Assembly: GCA_027451445.1 (NCBI GenBank)
Contig: DAIDJG010000113.1
Coordinates: 51,186-115,185 of the forward strand
Direction of reading: 5' to 3'
Origin: Singulisphaera sp.
Lineage (GTDB): Bacteria; Planctomycetota; Planctomycetia; Isosphaerales; Isosphaeraceae
Length of the DNA stretch: 64,000 nucleotides
Position numbers and translations under genes: made by a program. Each line of letters starts with the position of its first letter. Position 1 is the first letter of the stretch. Below, in pieces: positions 18,468-28,695 of this stretch. Under the pieces are notes generated by a model, which was given only the letters and a program-made list of their open reading frames with translations, did no database searches and was not told the origin of the DNA.

Positions 18468-20738
18468 ATGGCTCGGACGCCAATCGCCATGAATGAAAGC
18501 GCCCTCACCCGTTTCTTGGAAACGTTGCGCCGTGGGACGATCCTGCTGGCGGCGGCTCTGGTGGGCGGGGTCGCCGGGGCGATTTGGCCTCGCGCTGCGC
18601 TCCTCGCTCGTTATCTGTACTGGGCGCCGACATTGTTCCCCGACGATGTGGAACCGGCCGAATCCCTCTGGCCCCGACTCGGTCTGGCCTCCTGGGCCGC
18701 GATCGTCGCCGTGATTCTGACCATCCTGGTCATGGAGGAGCGGCGGGCTCGGCCGATAAAGGATCAAGGGTCGCTTCTGAGTCCGGCCGCATGGTTCATC
18801 CTGATTGGCGCGTTGACGGTGTTGCTCGCGGATGTCCTTGGACAGATGGCGGCAAGGGTTCGGTTTCCTGTGGACTTGCTCCTCTGGTCCGAGGGGCCTT
18901 TTGTGCAAGATATGATCAAGCTGAATCGGGGGCGGTGCCCCTATTCGCCGGCCGAGCTTAACAATTCCTTTGTCTACAACCCCGGGGCACCCCTCATCAC
19001 CTGGGCGATCTCTCGTCTTTGCGGCCGCACCACCGACCTTGCCTTCAGCCGGTGGATCCAGGTTGGCTTTGCGCTCGTGGCCTGCGGTTTAGCCTGGGTC
19101 TCCACCCGCGCGTTGGTTCGGCCATTGCCCGGCGATGCCCCCTCCGACGGCCCTTGGCTCAAACCTGTCGTCGTCTGGGGACTTGGTTTATTCGTGCTCG
19201 CATGGGGGCTGAATCCGATTACCGGCCCGTACCTGGACCTCTTGAACGCCGATGCGCTCGCACTTCTGACCGGGACCGCAGGGTTGACGGCCCTGGCCCT
19301 TCGACCGCGCAGCGACTCGAGCCGCTGGTTCCTCCTGGCGACGCCTGTGCCGATGTTGGCGCTGCTCGCCAAGCAGACGGGAGGCGTCGTCTGGCTGGGA
19401 ATGGTCCTCGGAGTCTGGATACAGGAACGAGCGGTCCGGGCCGCGGCACGGTTCGGTCTTGTCTCGGGTGCCTACATCGCGGCCCTCGTGTTGACGCTGA
19501 CCGTCTGGTCGCACGGATGGTGGTCTTTCTGGACGATCAAGGTCCTGGCCAAGCAACCCATGGTCGCGGAAATCGGCATCCTGATGAACCGGCCCGTGCT
19601 GCCGTCGCTCGCCCCACCGATGCTCGCGATCGCGGTGGCGGTCGCCATGGAACGACGACGGGCGTTCGCCGTGCGCGGACGCACTTTCTTATCAATGCTC
19701 CTGTATGCAACCCTTCTGGGCGGTTCAGCGCTCATCACAACGTGCAAGTTCGGCACGCTGGGAGCCAATCACTGGGGCGTCTCTGCGCTTGGAATCGCCA
19801 CCCTCGGCACAGCGGTGGTTGGCCGCGCTCTCTCCTCCTCGAACAATCACCGAATGTTAAAACTCGCGGCTCCTCTCGGACTGCTCGTTGCCATCGGCCT
19901 CCATCATCGCATGATTCGTCCGCAACCCGGGCCCGAGGAATACCGCTCAGCCGCCCTCTTCCGTCAAGTCATCGCCCAGACTGACCTCGACAAGACCCTC
20001 ATCGATCACGGGAGCTTGCCATACCTCGAACGCAATATTATCCCCTGTGATCGAAGCGTCCCTATTTATGAAACCGTCACCGGCGGCGTCGATCACGTCG
20101 ACGGAACCGTCAACCGGATTTACTCTCAAAAATACAGAAATATTATATGCCATAAATATCCTCAAATGGGGTGGTATCTTCAAATGCAGGGCGCGATCGG
20201 GATCGCGTACGACGTTAAAGCGCAGTTTCCAGGCGCGAGGCGACGTTCCGTGGTGTCACACCTGCTAGGTGACTTCGTCGTTTTCGAGCCCAAGCCTGCC
20301 GAGGCAATGCAACAGCAACCAACCTTCGTGCTCACCACCTCACCCGTCGTCGGACAGCGAACGGGCCGAGCCCCATCCAGGGTGAATGTCCGCTTCAGCC
20401 GTCCCATGAATCCACTGACACTCACACCCGACTCAGTTTACTTAGTGGCACTCGATCCCGATCGAGGGGTCTCGAAATGGCCTGAGGATGCCACCGACCT
20501 GCGCTACGATGTGAGCTCGCACTCGGTCGAGATTGCAACGCCGTCCTTCCTCTGGCCGGGTTGCTACTCCATCGTCGTCACCGACGCCGTTCGGGACCTT
20601 GCTGGTCAGCAAGTCTGGCCCGGTTGTTTCTCGGGTCGGATCGATGTGAATCGATTCCGGTGGCAGGTCAATCCGCCGGACCATCTTCACGTACCCGAGA
20701 TGGCAAGAGCCCAGGGCACGCTGCATTTGCGGCATTAG
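18468..20738 (+). CDS. Polytopic membrane protein (GT-C-like) with C-terminal SbsA/Ig-like domain; same architecture as the preceding gene
   Basis: Multiple TMs; C-terminal RVNVRFSRPMNPLTLTPDSVYLVALDPDRG...SVEIATPSFLWPGCYSIVVTDAVRDLAGQQ. Confidence 0.72.
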   Translation: MARTPIAMNESALTRFLETLRRGTILLAAALVGGVAGAIWPRAALLARYLYWAPTLFPDDVEPAESLWPRLGLASWAAIVAVILTILVMEERRARPIKDQGSLLSPAAWFILIGALTVLLADVLGQMAARVRFPVDLLLWSEGPFVQDMIKLNRGRCPYSPAELNNSFVYNPGAPLITWAISRLCGRTTDLAFSRWIQVGFALVACGLAWVSTRALVRPLPGDAPSDGPWLKPVVVWGLGLFVLAWGLNPITGPYLDLLNADALALLTGTAGLTALALRPRSDSSRWFLLATPVPMLALLAKQTGGVVWLGMVLGVWIQERAVRAAARFGLVSGAYIAALVLTLTVWSHGWWSFWTIKVLAKQPMVAEIGILMNRPVLPSLAPPMLAIAVAVAMERRRAFAVRGRTFLSMLLYATLLGGSALITTCKFGTLGANHWGVSALGIATLGTAVVGRALSSSNNHRMLKLAAPLGLLVAIGLHHRMIRPQPGPEEYRSAALFRQVIAQTDLDKTLIDHGSLPYLERNIIPCDRSVPIYETVTGGVDHVDGTVNRIYSQKYRNIICHKYPQMGWYLQMQGAIGIAYDVKAQFPGARRRSVVSHLLGDFVVFEPKPAEAMQQQPTFVLTTSPVVGQRTGRAPSRVNVRFSRPMNPLTLTPDSVYLVALDPDRGVSKWPEDATDLRYDVSSHSVEIATPSFLWPGCYSIVVTDAVRDLAGQQVWPGCFSGRIDVNRFRWQVNPPDHLHVPEMARAQGTLHLRH

Positions 20739-20893
20739 GCGTATGCTGAAAAGAGGACGTTCGTATTCTCCGCACGCTGAAAAGAGCTCGTTTTTTCGCT
20801 GCGGTACCCAGACGGCTCGGTGACCTCGAGAACGCTTTCGGCCGCTTGCGAGCTGTCCGGGCGCAACACGCTGAAAGGGCTTGGACGCGTCGA

Positions 20894-21745
20894 TCAACGG
20901 TCGGATGCGGTGCGCGGCCCAACGTCCCAGCGCACGCAATACGGCTTCGCTGGGTCGGTATCGTTCGCGTCGACGGGCACTTCCCACACGACGCGGTCGC
21001 GGTGTTTCGCGGCAAGGCTATGATTGGACATCCGCGCGAATGCGTAGTGCCAGGCAGGCCCGCCTTCCGCCGGCCGCTCGTCGATCAGCAGCAGAACCTC
21101 CGGGTCGGTCGCCAGGACGAATGCGAAAATTGCGCCGTCGGACCTGGATTCGTAGCGATAGAGCGGCTGCGAAAGCCTCCGAAGTGCGGTCGCCCCCTTT
21201 TCGAGGTCGACCGATGCCCTGAATTCGCGCGTTAGTTCGCGCATCTGGCGCAGGCGTTCCGCCGCCGTCGCCGCGGGTCGGGGGGCACCCGGGATTGGTA
21301 CTGGTTTGATTCCAGGGCCCACGGGATGCCACAGCGGCCGCGCGTCGAGCGAGGCGACCAGCGGAACCGTCGCCAACGAGTGAAACTCATGCGCCTCTTG
21401 AACGCGTCCATCCCACTGATACCGGAAGAAGCAGGCGAAGGCTTGCGGTTGGCCGTCCGCGACCCAGACCAACGCCACACCACCGCTGATTCGGATCGGG
21501 TTGGTCCAGTCGAGAGCCGACTCGGTCTGGAGAGACAGTACGGTTTCCGGCGTTGTCTTCAGGGTGAGCCGGTACTCCGCCGCTTCCCTCTTCCAGCGCT
21601 TCCCCAGTGGCTTGTCACCCGCCATCGCCTCCCGAGCGGGAGCCTTTTCCGCCTGGTCCTGGCCTGGAACCTCGAGGGCGGTTGTTAGCGAGGCCGCAAC
21701 AACGATGGTGCGCAGCATGAACCGGTTTCGTATCAAGGTCGGCAT
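20894..21745 (-). CDS. Secreted protein of unknown function, paralogue 2 of 3
   Basis: ORF opens at 22024 but overlaps the upstream gene. Start at MPTLIRNRF (21745) or MLRTIVVAASLTTALEVPGQD (21718) gives a signal peptide. Shares WTNPI, HEFHSL and TDPEVLLLI with paralogue 3. Confidence 0.72.
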   Translation of the reverse strand: MPTLIRNRFMLRTIVVAASLTTALEVPGQDQAEKAPAREAMAGDKPLGKRWKREAAEYRLTLKTTPETVLSLQTESALDWTNPIRISGGVALVWVADGQPQAFACFFRYQWDGRVQEAHEFHSLATVPLVASLDARPLWHPVGPGIKPVPIPGAPRPAATAAERLRQMRELTREFRASVDLEKGATALRRLSQPLYRYESRSDGAIFAFVLATDPEVLLLIDERPAEGGPAWHYAFARMSNHSLAAKHRDRVVWEVPVDANDTDPAKPYCVRWDVGPRTASDR

Positions 21746-21839
21746 CGGTGCACCACGAAGAACACGATGCGCAAAGAAGGACACGTCTTTGTCGCTTGCG
21801 CGAAAGGGGCCTGCACGACGAATCACTGAACTTGGTGAA

Positions 21840-22712
21840 TCACTTGTCGGTCGGTTCCGGCCGGTCCGTGCGGGAAATCTCGTCGATCTGGCGATCGCGA
21901 TACGCCCGGTAAAGTTCCAGGGCGTCGTCTTCATTTGCACGATTGCTACCTCGAACGGATGACCAGATCTCCTTGTCGTGATACTGCACGTACAAATTCT
22001 GATCGGAGAACCGCCCGATGGCATAATGGAATGCGGAATCGTTGTGGATCTTCACAACTTCAATCAACAGCAGGATCTCGGGATCGGTTCCGGCACTTGT
22101 GACGAAGGCATAGAGTGCGCCATCGACGATTTCGGGATCGGTGCTTTGATACCGGAACAGAGGGCGCGGGAGCAGTCGCAGATTCCACGTTCGATCGTTC
22201 TTTTCGGTGTGCGCCGCAAATCCATTGGCGAGATCCCGCATTTGCAATTGCCTCATTCGAGCGGAATCCGCCGGCTTCGGAGCGTCGGGAACCGGCAACC
22301 GTTTCAAAGCGCCTCGGGGCTCCCACTGATTCTCACCGTCACGCTTAGGGATCAAGACTGCCGTCGAGAGTGAATGGAACTCATGCACGACGACGCGCTT
22401 GCCCTGGGCTTGCACAGGGCGGGAATACATGGAGCCGATCAGTTCCGGTCGACCCTTCCAGGTCCAGATAAACACAGACCCATTCTGGCGATAAATCGGA
22501 TTGGTCCAGGTATAGACGGGTTCCGGTCGTAGTTCGAGTTTTTCGGTGAACCCCGGGTCTCTGAAGATGGTGAAGCCCTTGGCCTCGCGCAGATCCAGGG
22601 CCTGAAGCTGCTTGATGAATGACGCTTCGGGGACGTTCGCGTTCGCGTCGTCAGCCGCGACCGCTGCGCACTCAAAAGCCGTGGCGACGATCAGCATACA
22701 ACCGATTCGCAC
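21840..22712 (-). CDS. Secreted protein of unknown function, paralogue 3 of 3
   Basis: GTG at 22712 gives signal (M)RIGCMLIVATAFECAAVAADD (ORF opens at 22769). Contains TWTNPI, HEFHSLSTAVLIP, LRLLPRPLFRY, GTDPEILLLIE. Confidence 0.72.
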   Translation of the reverse strand: MRIGCMLIVATAFECAAVAADDANANVPEASFIKQLQALDLREAKGFTIFRDPGFTEKLELRPEPVYTWTNPIYRQNGSVFIWTWKGRPELIGSMYSRPVQAQGKRVVVHEFHSLSTAVLIPKRDGENQWEPRGALKRLPVPDAPKPADSARMRQLQMRDLANGFAAHTEKNDRTWNLRLLPRPLFRYQSTDPEIVDGALYAFVTSAGTDPEILLLIEVVKIHNDSAFHYAIGRFSDQNLYVQYHDKEIWSSVRGSNRANEDDALELYRAYRDRQIDEISRTDRPEPTDK

Positions 22713-23303
22713 TACCCCAAAAACGTGATCGCATGAATGAACTATTTTACTAATAAATATTATTAGCATTCTTTAAACCTGTTGCACCCAATCGGCTATG
22801 AACGAGAAGCCAACTACCGCGGCGGTCGGGGGGCCGTGTTCCGGCGCGACGCTCGAGGCGCTGATCCCCCTCGGTGACAGTATGTCCGTCCACTCTTCTT
22901 CCTCCCTCCACCATCCTCTTTTCTTTCATCTCTTTTTCGCTTGAAGTCAAAGCAATCAACTGTTCGTCCTTCCTTGTCTTTTCTTAAGCCGAAAAAGCGT
23001 ATTCCATTTCGACTTGCGACCTTGTTCCATTCCGATTGGGCCGTCGTTCAATCAACGGTCGTGGGCATTCCGCACCTACCAGAGCGCCGCCGCTCAGCTT
23101 TGAGGTCGGCGGGCGCGTCGCAAATGCGTAACGCCCCATCACGGTCTTGGCCTCCAAAGCCGAAGCGCGTTCGAACTCCGAGGAATCAGGCGGGGAGTTC
23201 CTTGTGTTGGCTGCATGCACGGTTAGAATAAGGTCCGCGATCCCGCCCAGGCGATTGCAACTTCCCGCCACACCGTTAGCACCCTCCGTTGAGGAACGTC
23301 GGA

Positions 23304-26300
23304 ATGAAGTCACAACCCGAGTGTAGGTTTGGCCTAAGGCGCGTTGCGTTTGCGGTTGGTTTCGCACTCGCCTTGATCGCTCCCATCACCGCTTCGGCCG
23401 ACGACGCGGCCAAAGCCGCACCGCCGCTCGAGCTCAAAAAGGGCGACCGCATTAGCATCATCGGCAATACTCTGGCCGATCGGATGCAGCACGATGGCTG
23501 GCTCGAAACGTACTTGCAGAGCCGGTTCCCGAAGCACGAGCTCGTGCTGCGCAACCTCGGTTTCTCGGGCGATGAGCTGACGATCCGCCTCCGCTCCGCC
23601 AACTTCGGTTCCCCAGACGATTGGCTCTCGGGCGGCCAAACCGACGTGATCTTCGCCTTTTTTGGGTACAACGAGTCGTTCGCGGGCCGGGAAGGACTCG
23701 GTAAGTTCAAGCAGGACCTTGCAAACTTCATCAAAAGCTCCCTCGCTCACAAGTACAACGGCGAGAGCGCACCGCGCCTGGTCCTGTTCTCTCCCATTGC
23801 TCACGAGGATCTCCACGACCGCAACCTCGTCGATGGAACCGAGAATAACGAGCGTCTGGGGCTCTACACGGACGCCATCAAGGAAGTCGCCGAGGGGAAC
23901 GGCATCCTCTTCGTCGACCTGTTTCATCCGACCCAGGCGCTCTACAAAAACGTCACCACGCCTTTGACGATCAACGGCGTCCATCTCACGGAGGAGGGCA
24001 ACCGCCGCCTGGCGGAGATCATTGAGCGGGGTCTCTTTCCGGGATCGGCAGCGCCTCCACGCGATGCCAAGGCGCTCGAGAAGCTGCGGCAGGCGATCCT
24101 GGACAAGGATTTTTACTGGTTCAACCGTTATCGGACCGTCGACGGCTATTCGATCTACGGCGGCCGCGCTGACCTCACCTTCGTGGCCGGCCAGACCAAC
24201 CGCGTGGTCATGCAGCGCGAGATGGAGGTCCTCGATGTCATGACCGCCAACCGCGACAAGCGGATCTGGGCCGTCGCTCAAGGGGGCGACCTGAAGGTTG
24301 ACGACAGCAACACACCCGAGTTCATCCCGGTCAAAACGAACAAGCCGGGTGCGGGACCGAACGGCGAACACGTGTTCCTGTCGGGCGAGGCCGCGATCGA
24401 GAAAATGCGGCTTGCCAAGGGGATCAAGGTGAACCTGTTCGCGTCCGAGAAGGAATTCCCGGAGCTCGCGAAGCCTGTCCAGATGTCGTTCGACACAAAA
24501 GGACGCCTTTGGGTCGCCGCCTGGCCAACCTATCCGCACTGGAAGCCGAAGGAGGAGATGAACGATAAGCTCCTGATCTTCGAGGACACTAACGCGGATG
24601 GCAAGGCCGACAAGGTCAAGGTCTTCGCAGACAATCTCCACTGTCCCACGGGCTTCGAGTTCTACAACGGCGGCGTCCTGGTCGCGCAGGCCCCGGACCT
24701 GATGTTCCTCAAGGATACCGACGGGGACGACAAGGCGGACGTGCGAACGCGGGTCCTCAACGGACTCGACTCGGCCGATACCCACCACACGTCCAACAGC
24801 TTCAACCTGGATCCGGGCGGTGCGCTCTACTTCCAGGAGGGGACGTTCCACCACACGCAGGTCGAAACTCCGTACGGTCCGCCCCAGCGAAGCGCGAACG
24901 CGGGCGTCTTCCGGTATGAGCCCAGGTCGCAGAAGTTCGACGTTTATGTGCCTTTCGGTTTCGCAAACCCGCACGGTCACGCCTTCGACCGGTGGGGACA
25001 GGACTTCGTGTACGACGGCACCGGTGCGAATCCCTACCACGGTACGCTGTTCTCGGGGCACCTCGACTTTCCCCAGAAGCACAACCGCCCGCCGCAAGTT
25101 TACCAACAGCGCACACGTCCTTGCCCGGGCGTGGAGTTCATCTCCACCCGCCACTTCCCCGAGTCGTTCCAGAACATTCTGCTCGTCGCCAACGTGATCG
25201 GCGACCAGGGGATCCTTCAGTACAAGATCGAGGACAACGACGCGAGCTTCAGCGGCACGGAACTGCCGCCGCTCATCATGTCGAGCGACCCCAATTTCCG
25301 CCCGTCTGACCTGGAAGTCGCGCCCGACGGGTCGATTTACTTCCTCGACTGGCAGAACCCGATCATCGGCCACATGCAGCACAACCTGCGCGATCCGAGC
25401 CGCGACCGAACCCACGGCCGCATCTACCGAATCACGTACGAAGGCCGGCCGCTCTTGACGCCGCCTAAGATCGCGGGCGAGCCGATTGAGAAGCTCCTCG
25501 ATCTCCTCAAGGAGCCCGAGTCCCGCACGCATTACCGCGCCAAGATCGAGCTCGGCGGACGCGACACAAAACAGGTGATCGCCGCCGTAGACAAATGGGT
25601 CGCCGGGCTCGACAAGAGCGACCCGAACTACGAGTTCCTGGTCCTCCAGGCGCTCTGGGTCTATCAGTATCACAACGTCGTGAATACCGACCTGCTGAAG
25701 CGCGTCATTGCATCCCCCGACTTCCGCGCTCGAGCCGCCGCCACCCGCGTGCTCTGCTACATGCGTGACCGCGTGCCCGACGCCCTCGATCTCCTCAAGA
25801 AGCTCGCGGCCGATTCGTATCCGCGTGTCCGTCTCGAAGCGATCCGTGCGGCCAGCTTCTTCACGGTGCCTGAGGCGATCGAGGTACCGCTGATCTCGAC
25901 CGATCACCCGACTGACGAGTACCTCGACTACACCCGAGGGGAGACGATGCGGGCGCTGGAGCCGTACTGGAAGAAGGCGGTCAGTGAGGGCCGTTCGATC
26001 CAGTTCACGAGCGCTGCGGGGGCACGGTTCTTTCTGAAGGGAGTAACCACGGACCAGCTCCTGAAGATGAATCGCAGTCAGGCGATTGACCTCGAGTTGC
26101 TGTTCCGCAACGGAATCCGTGATGAGGTGCGCCGCGAGGCGCTCGTCGACCTGGCGAAGCGAGAGAAGAAGGACGAGTTGCGTGTGCTTCTCGACGCGAT
26201 CAACAACCAGGACGGCCAGAAGGGCGAAACCGATTCCAGCGTCGTGTTCGACCTCGTGCGGCTCCTGACCGGCCGGCCCGTGGCTGAATTGGCCAAGGCC

Positions 26301-28322
26301 CGTGGCGATCTCGAGCGAATGGCGTCGAGCGCTCGATTGCCGGTTACGAGGCAACTCGGCTACGTGGCGCTCATTGCTGCGGACGGCAGCATCGACAAGG
26401 CCTGGCAGACGGGGACACAGTCCACGAAGGCCCTGGTCGACCTGCTGAACGCGATGCCGCTGATTCGCGATCCAGGGCTTCGGGCGGAGCTGTATCCCAA
26501 GGTGGAACCGCTCTTAACCAACTTGCCCCCATCGTTGGCGGGCAGCGCGGCGGCGAAGGGCACGCTCGGGCGGTTTGTCCGCATCGAGTTGTCGGGGCGG
26601 AAAACCCTCACGCTGGCCGAGGTGGAAGTGATCAGCGGCGGCAAGAACATCGCGAACGCGGGCAGGGCATCGCAGAAAAACACAGCCCACGGTGGCGACG
26701 CCAAACGCGCGATCGACGGCAACAAGAACCCCAGCTTTGGTGGCGGAGGCCAAACTCACACCGAAGAAGACACCAACAACCCCTGGTGGGAGGTCGACCT
26801 CGGCTCCGAGGTCCCGATCGAGGAAGTCATTGTCTACAATCGCGCCGATGGCGAGCTCGGTAATCGCTTGAACAACTTCACGTTGAAGGTGCTCGATAAC
26901 GGGCGCCACGCGGTCTTCGAGAAGAAAAAACTCCCGGCCCCAAAACCACGTACGGCCTTTGCCGTTGGTGGCGGCGGCTCACAGGACCTGGTTCGCCGGG
27001 CCGCCATGAATGCCCTGACGTACGTTCGCGGCCAGGAGGTACCCACGTTCAAGGCGCTCGCCCGTTTCGTTCGCGAGGACGTCGATCGGCACGCGGCGAT
27101 TCAGGCACTCCAGCGCATCCCGGCGACGCATTATCCACCGGAAGATGCAAAGCCGCTCCTCGAGAGTCTCATTGCATACATTCGCAAGCTCCCGGCGGAG
27201 GACCGCACCGCGCCGCCGGCGCTCGACGCGCTCCAGCTCGGCGACTCGCTTGCGGGCGTCTTGCCGCGCGACCAGGCGACCCGGTTGCGCCGGGAGCTCG
27301 GGGAGCTGGGGGTACGGATCCTGCGACTGTCGACCCTGCCCGAGCAGATGCTGTTCGACAAGGACCGGCTCGTCGTGCAGGCCGGGAAACCAGTGCAGAT
27401 CGTCTTCGAAAACAACGATCTCATGCCGCACAACTTCGTCATCACGCAGCCCGGAGCGCTCGAAGAGGTGGGTCTTCTGGGCGAGTCGTCGGCGACCCAG
27501 CCAGGCGCACTCGAACGCGGCTACGTCCCTGTGTCAAACAAGATCCTGCTGTCGAGCCGGCTCATTCAGCCGCGCGACATGCAGAAGCTGGACTTCAAAG
27601 CGCCGGGGCAACCCGGTGTCTATCCCTACGTGTGCACGTATCCGGGCCACTGGCGCAGGATGTTCGGTGCGCTCTACGTTGTCGAAGATTTGGAGCAGTA
27701 CCTCGCCGATCCCGAGGGTTACCTGGCGAGCCACCCGCAGTCGATCGCCGATCCTCTCCTCAAGTACACAGGCCCTCGCAAGGAGTGGAAATTCGACGAC
27801 CTCGCCTCGACCGTCGAACACATCGACCACGACGGCGGACGGTCGTTTGCCAACGCCAAGCAGATGTTCCAGGTGGCAAACTGCGTCGCCTGCCACAAGC
27901 TCAACGGCGTGGGGAACGAGATCGGTCCCGACCTGGCGAAGCTGGACGCCAAACAGATGCCGCTTGACATCCTCAAGAGCATCCTGGAGCCTTCCGCCAA
28001 GATCGAAGATAAGTATGCTTCGTATCTGTTCGACACCAGGTCGGGGAAGGTCGTGACAGGCATGATCCTGGAGGAGAATGCCAAGCAGGTGAAGGTCATC
28101 GAGAACCCATTGGCGAAGACGCAACCGTTGATCCTGGGGAAATCCGAGATCATCGAGCGCCAGAAGTCGCCCGCCTCGATCATGCCCAAGGGGCTGCTCG
28201 ATAAGCTCTCGCGAGAGGAGGTGCTCGACCTCATCGGGTACATCACCGCGCGAGGCGACCAGAAGAGCAAGGTGTTCCAGGGCGCACACGATCACGGGCA
28301 CGAGCACGGTTCGTCGCGCTAA
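23304..28322 (+). CDS. PVC-type heme-binding CxxCH multidomain protein (SGNH/GDSL hydrolase + glucose/sorbosone-dehydrogenase-like propeller + HEAT-like + discoidin-like + cupredoxin + cytochrome c)
   Basis: Signal peptide; GDRISIIGNTLADRMQHDGW and DVIFAFFGYNESF (SGNH); KPVQMSFDTKGRLWVAAWPTYPHW; RFVRIELSGRKTLTLAEVEVISGGKNIA; MPHNFVI...YPYVCTYPGHWRRM (type-1 Cu-like); NCVACHKLNGVGNEIGPDL (c-type heme). Confidence 0.93.
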   Translation: MKSQPECRFGLRRVAFAVGFALALIAPITASADDAAKAAPPLELKKGDRISIIGNTLADRMQHDGWLETYLQSRFPKHELVLRNLGFSGDELTIRLRSANFGSPDDWLSGGQTDVIFAFFGYNESFAGREGLGKFKQDLANFIKSSLAHKYNGESAPRLVLFSPIAHEDLHDRNLVDGTENNERLGLYTDAIKEVAEGNGILFVDLFHPTQALYKNVTTPLTINGVHLTEEGNRRLAEIIERGLFPGSAAPPRDAKALEKLRQAILDKDFYWFNRYRTVDGYSIYGGRADLTFVAGQTNRVVMQREMEVLDVMTANRDKRIWAVAQGGDLKVDDSNTPEFIPVKTNKPGAGPNGEHVFLSGEAAIEKMRLAKGIKVNLFASEKEFPELAKPVQMSFDTKGRLWVAAWPTYPHWKPKEEMNDKLLIFEDTNADGKADKVKVFADNLHCPTGFEFYNGGVLVAQAPDLMFLKDTDGDDKADVRTRVLNGLDSADTHHTSNSFNLDPGGALYFQEGTFHHTQVETPYGPPQRSANAGVFRYEPRSQKFDVYVPFGFANPHGHAFDRWGQDFVYDGTGANPYHGTLFSGHLDFPQKHNRPPQVYQQRTRPCPGVEFISTRHFPESFQNILLVANVIGDQGILQYKIEDNDASFSGTELPPLIMSSDPNFRPSDLEVAPDGSIYFLDWQNPIIGHMQHNLRDPSRDRTHGRIYRITYEGRPLLTPPKIAGEPIEKLLDLLKEPESRTHYRAKIELGGRDTKQVIAAVDKWVAGLDKSDPNYEFLVLQALWVYQYHNVVNTDLLKRVIASPDFRARAAATRVLCYMRDRVPDALDLLKKLAADSYPRVRLEAIRAASFFTVPEAIEVPLISTDHPTDEYLDYTRGETMRALEPYWKKAVSEGRSIQFTSAAGARFFLKGVTTDQLLKMNRSQAIDLELLFRNGIRDEVRREALVDLAKREKKDELRVLLDAINNQDGQKGETDSSVVFDLVRLLTGRPVAELAKARGDLERMASSARLPVTRQLGYVALIAADGSIDKAWQTGTQSTKALVDLLNAMPLIRDPGLRAELYPKVEPLLTNLPPSLAGSAAAKGTLGRFVRIELSGRKTLTLAEVEVISGGKNIANAGRASQKNTAHGGDAKRAIDGNKNPSFGGGGQTHTEEDTNNPWWEVDLGSEVPIEEVIVYNRADGELGNRLNNFTLKVLDNGRHAVFEKKKLPAPKPRTAFAVGGGGSQDLVRRAAMNALTYVRGQEVPTFKALARFVREDVDRHAAIQALQRIPATHYPPEDAKPLLESLIAYIRKLPAEDRTAPPALDALQLGDSLAGVLPRDQATRLRRELGELGVRILRLSTLPEQMLFDKDRLVVQAGKPVQIVFENNDLMPHNFVITQPGALEEVGLLGESSATQPGALERGYVPVSNKILLSSRLIQPRDMQKLDFKAPGQPGVYPYVCTYPGHWRRMFGALYVVEDLEQYLADPEGYLASHPQSIADPLLKYTGPRKEWKFDDLASTVEHIDHDGGRSFANAKQMFQVANCVACHKLNGVGNEIGPDLAKLDAKQMPLDILKSILEPSAKIEDKYASYLFDTRSGKVVTGMILEENAKQVKVIENPLAKTQPLILGKSEIIERQKSPASIMPKGLLDKLSREEVLDLIGYITARGDQKSKVFQGAHDHGHEHGSSR

Positions 28323-28434
28323 GCTCGATGGTTTGTGCCAACGCGAACGCAGGGTGGATTGGGCCCATGGCGGCAACATCCACCCTCTCCTAGCGTAGGC
28401 ATCGGTATCGACGCAACGGTCGGGGTGTCGCGAA

Positions 28435-28570
28435 CCCCTCACCCCGCCGCTGCGCGGCGACCCTCTCCCACAAGGGGAGAGGGCTGTTTTTCGCACGGCC
28501 TGTCGCAGGAGCAAACCACCCTCTCCCCTTGTGGGAGAGGTCGGCCCTCAACGAGGGTCGGGTGAGGGGT
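28435..28570. repeat. REP/BIME-like element, unit A (28435-28483) then inverted unit B (28519-28570)
   Basis: cccctcaccccgccgctgcgcggcgaccctctcccacaaggggagaggg ... ccctctccccttgtgggagaggtcgg...gggtgaggggt; the second unit is largely the reverse complement of the first. Confidence 0.88.
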
Positions 28571-28695
28571 GCGAGTGAAACCGTCCATTCGCCCGTTGTC
28601 CAGATACCAATGTGTAGCTCGGGGAACCGGTTGCCAGGAATCGGCCCGGGTCAAGCGGTGCGACGGAGCGGAACCGAGGAGTCGCGAAAAATATT

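Noticed and set aside
20745-20786. 11-bp direct repeat gctgaaaagag (20745-20755 and 20776-20786)
   Set aside because: Short, two copies only, in the gap between convergent genes; not distinguishable from chance without a genome-wide count.
22750-22766. AT-rich dyad ctaataa-ata-ttattag near the start of the 21840-22712 gene
   Set aside because: Could be an operator or promoter component, but short AT-rich palindromes are common by chance and there is no second site.
23334-26354. 1006-aa antisense ORF over the CxxCH mega-protein
   Set aside because: Shadow ORF in high-GC DNA; no recognisable motifs, and the sense strand carries an unambiguous multidomain gene.
28435-28570. Possible CRISPR-like repeat cluster
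   Set aside because: Only two units in inverted orientation with no regular spacers and no cas genes; better explained as a REP/BIME-like element. No CRISPR array was seen in the window.
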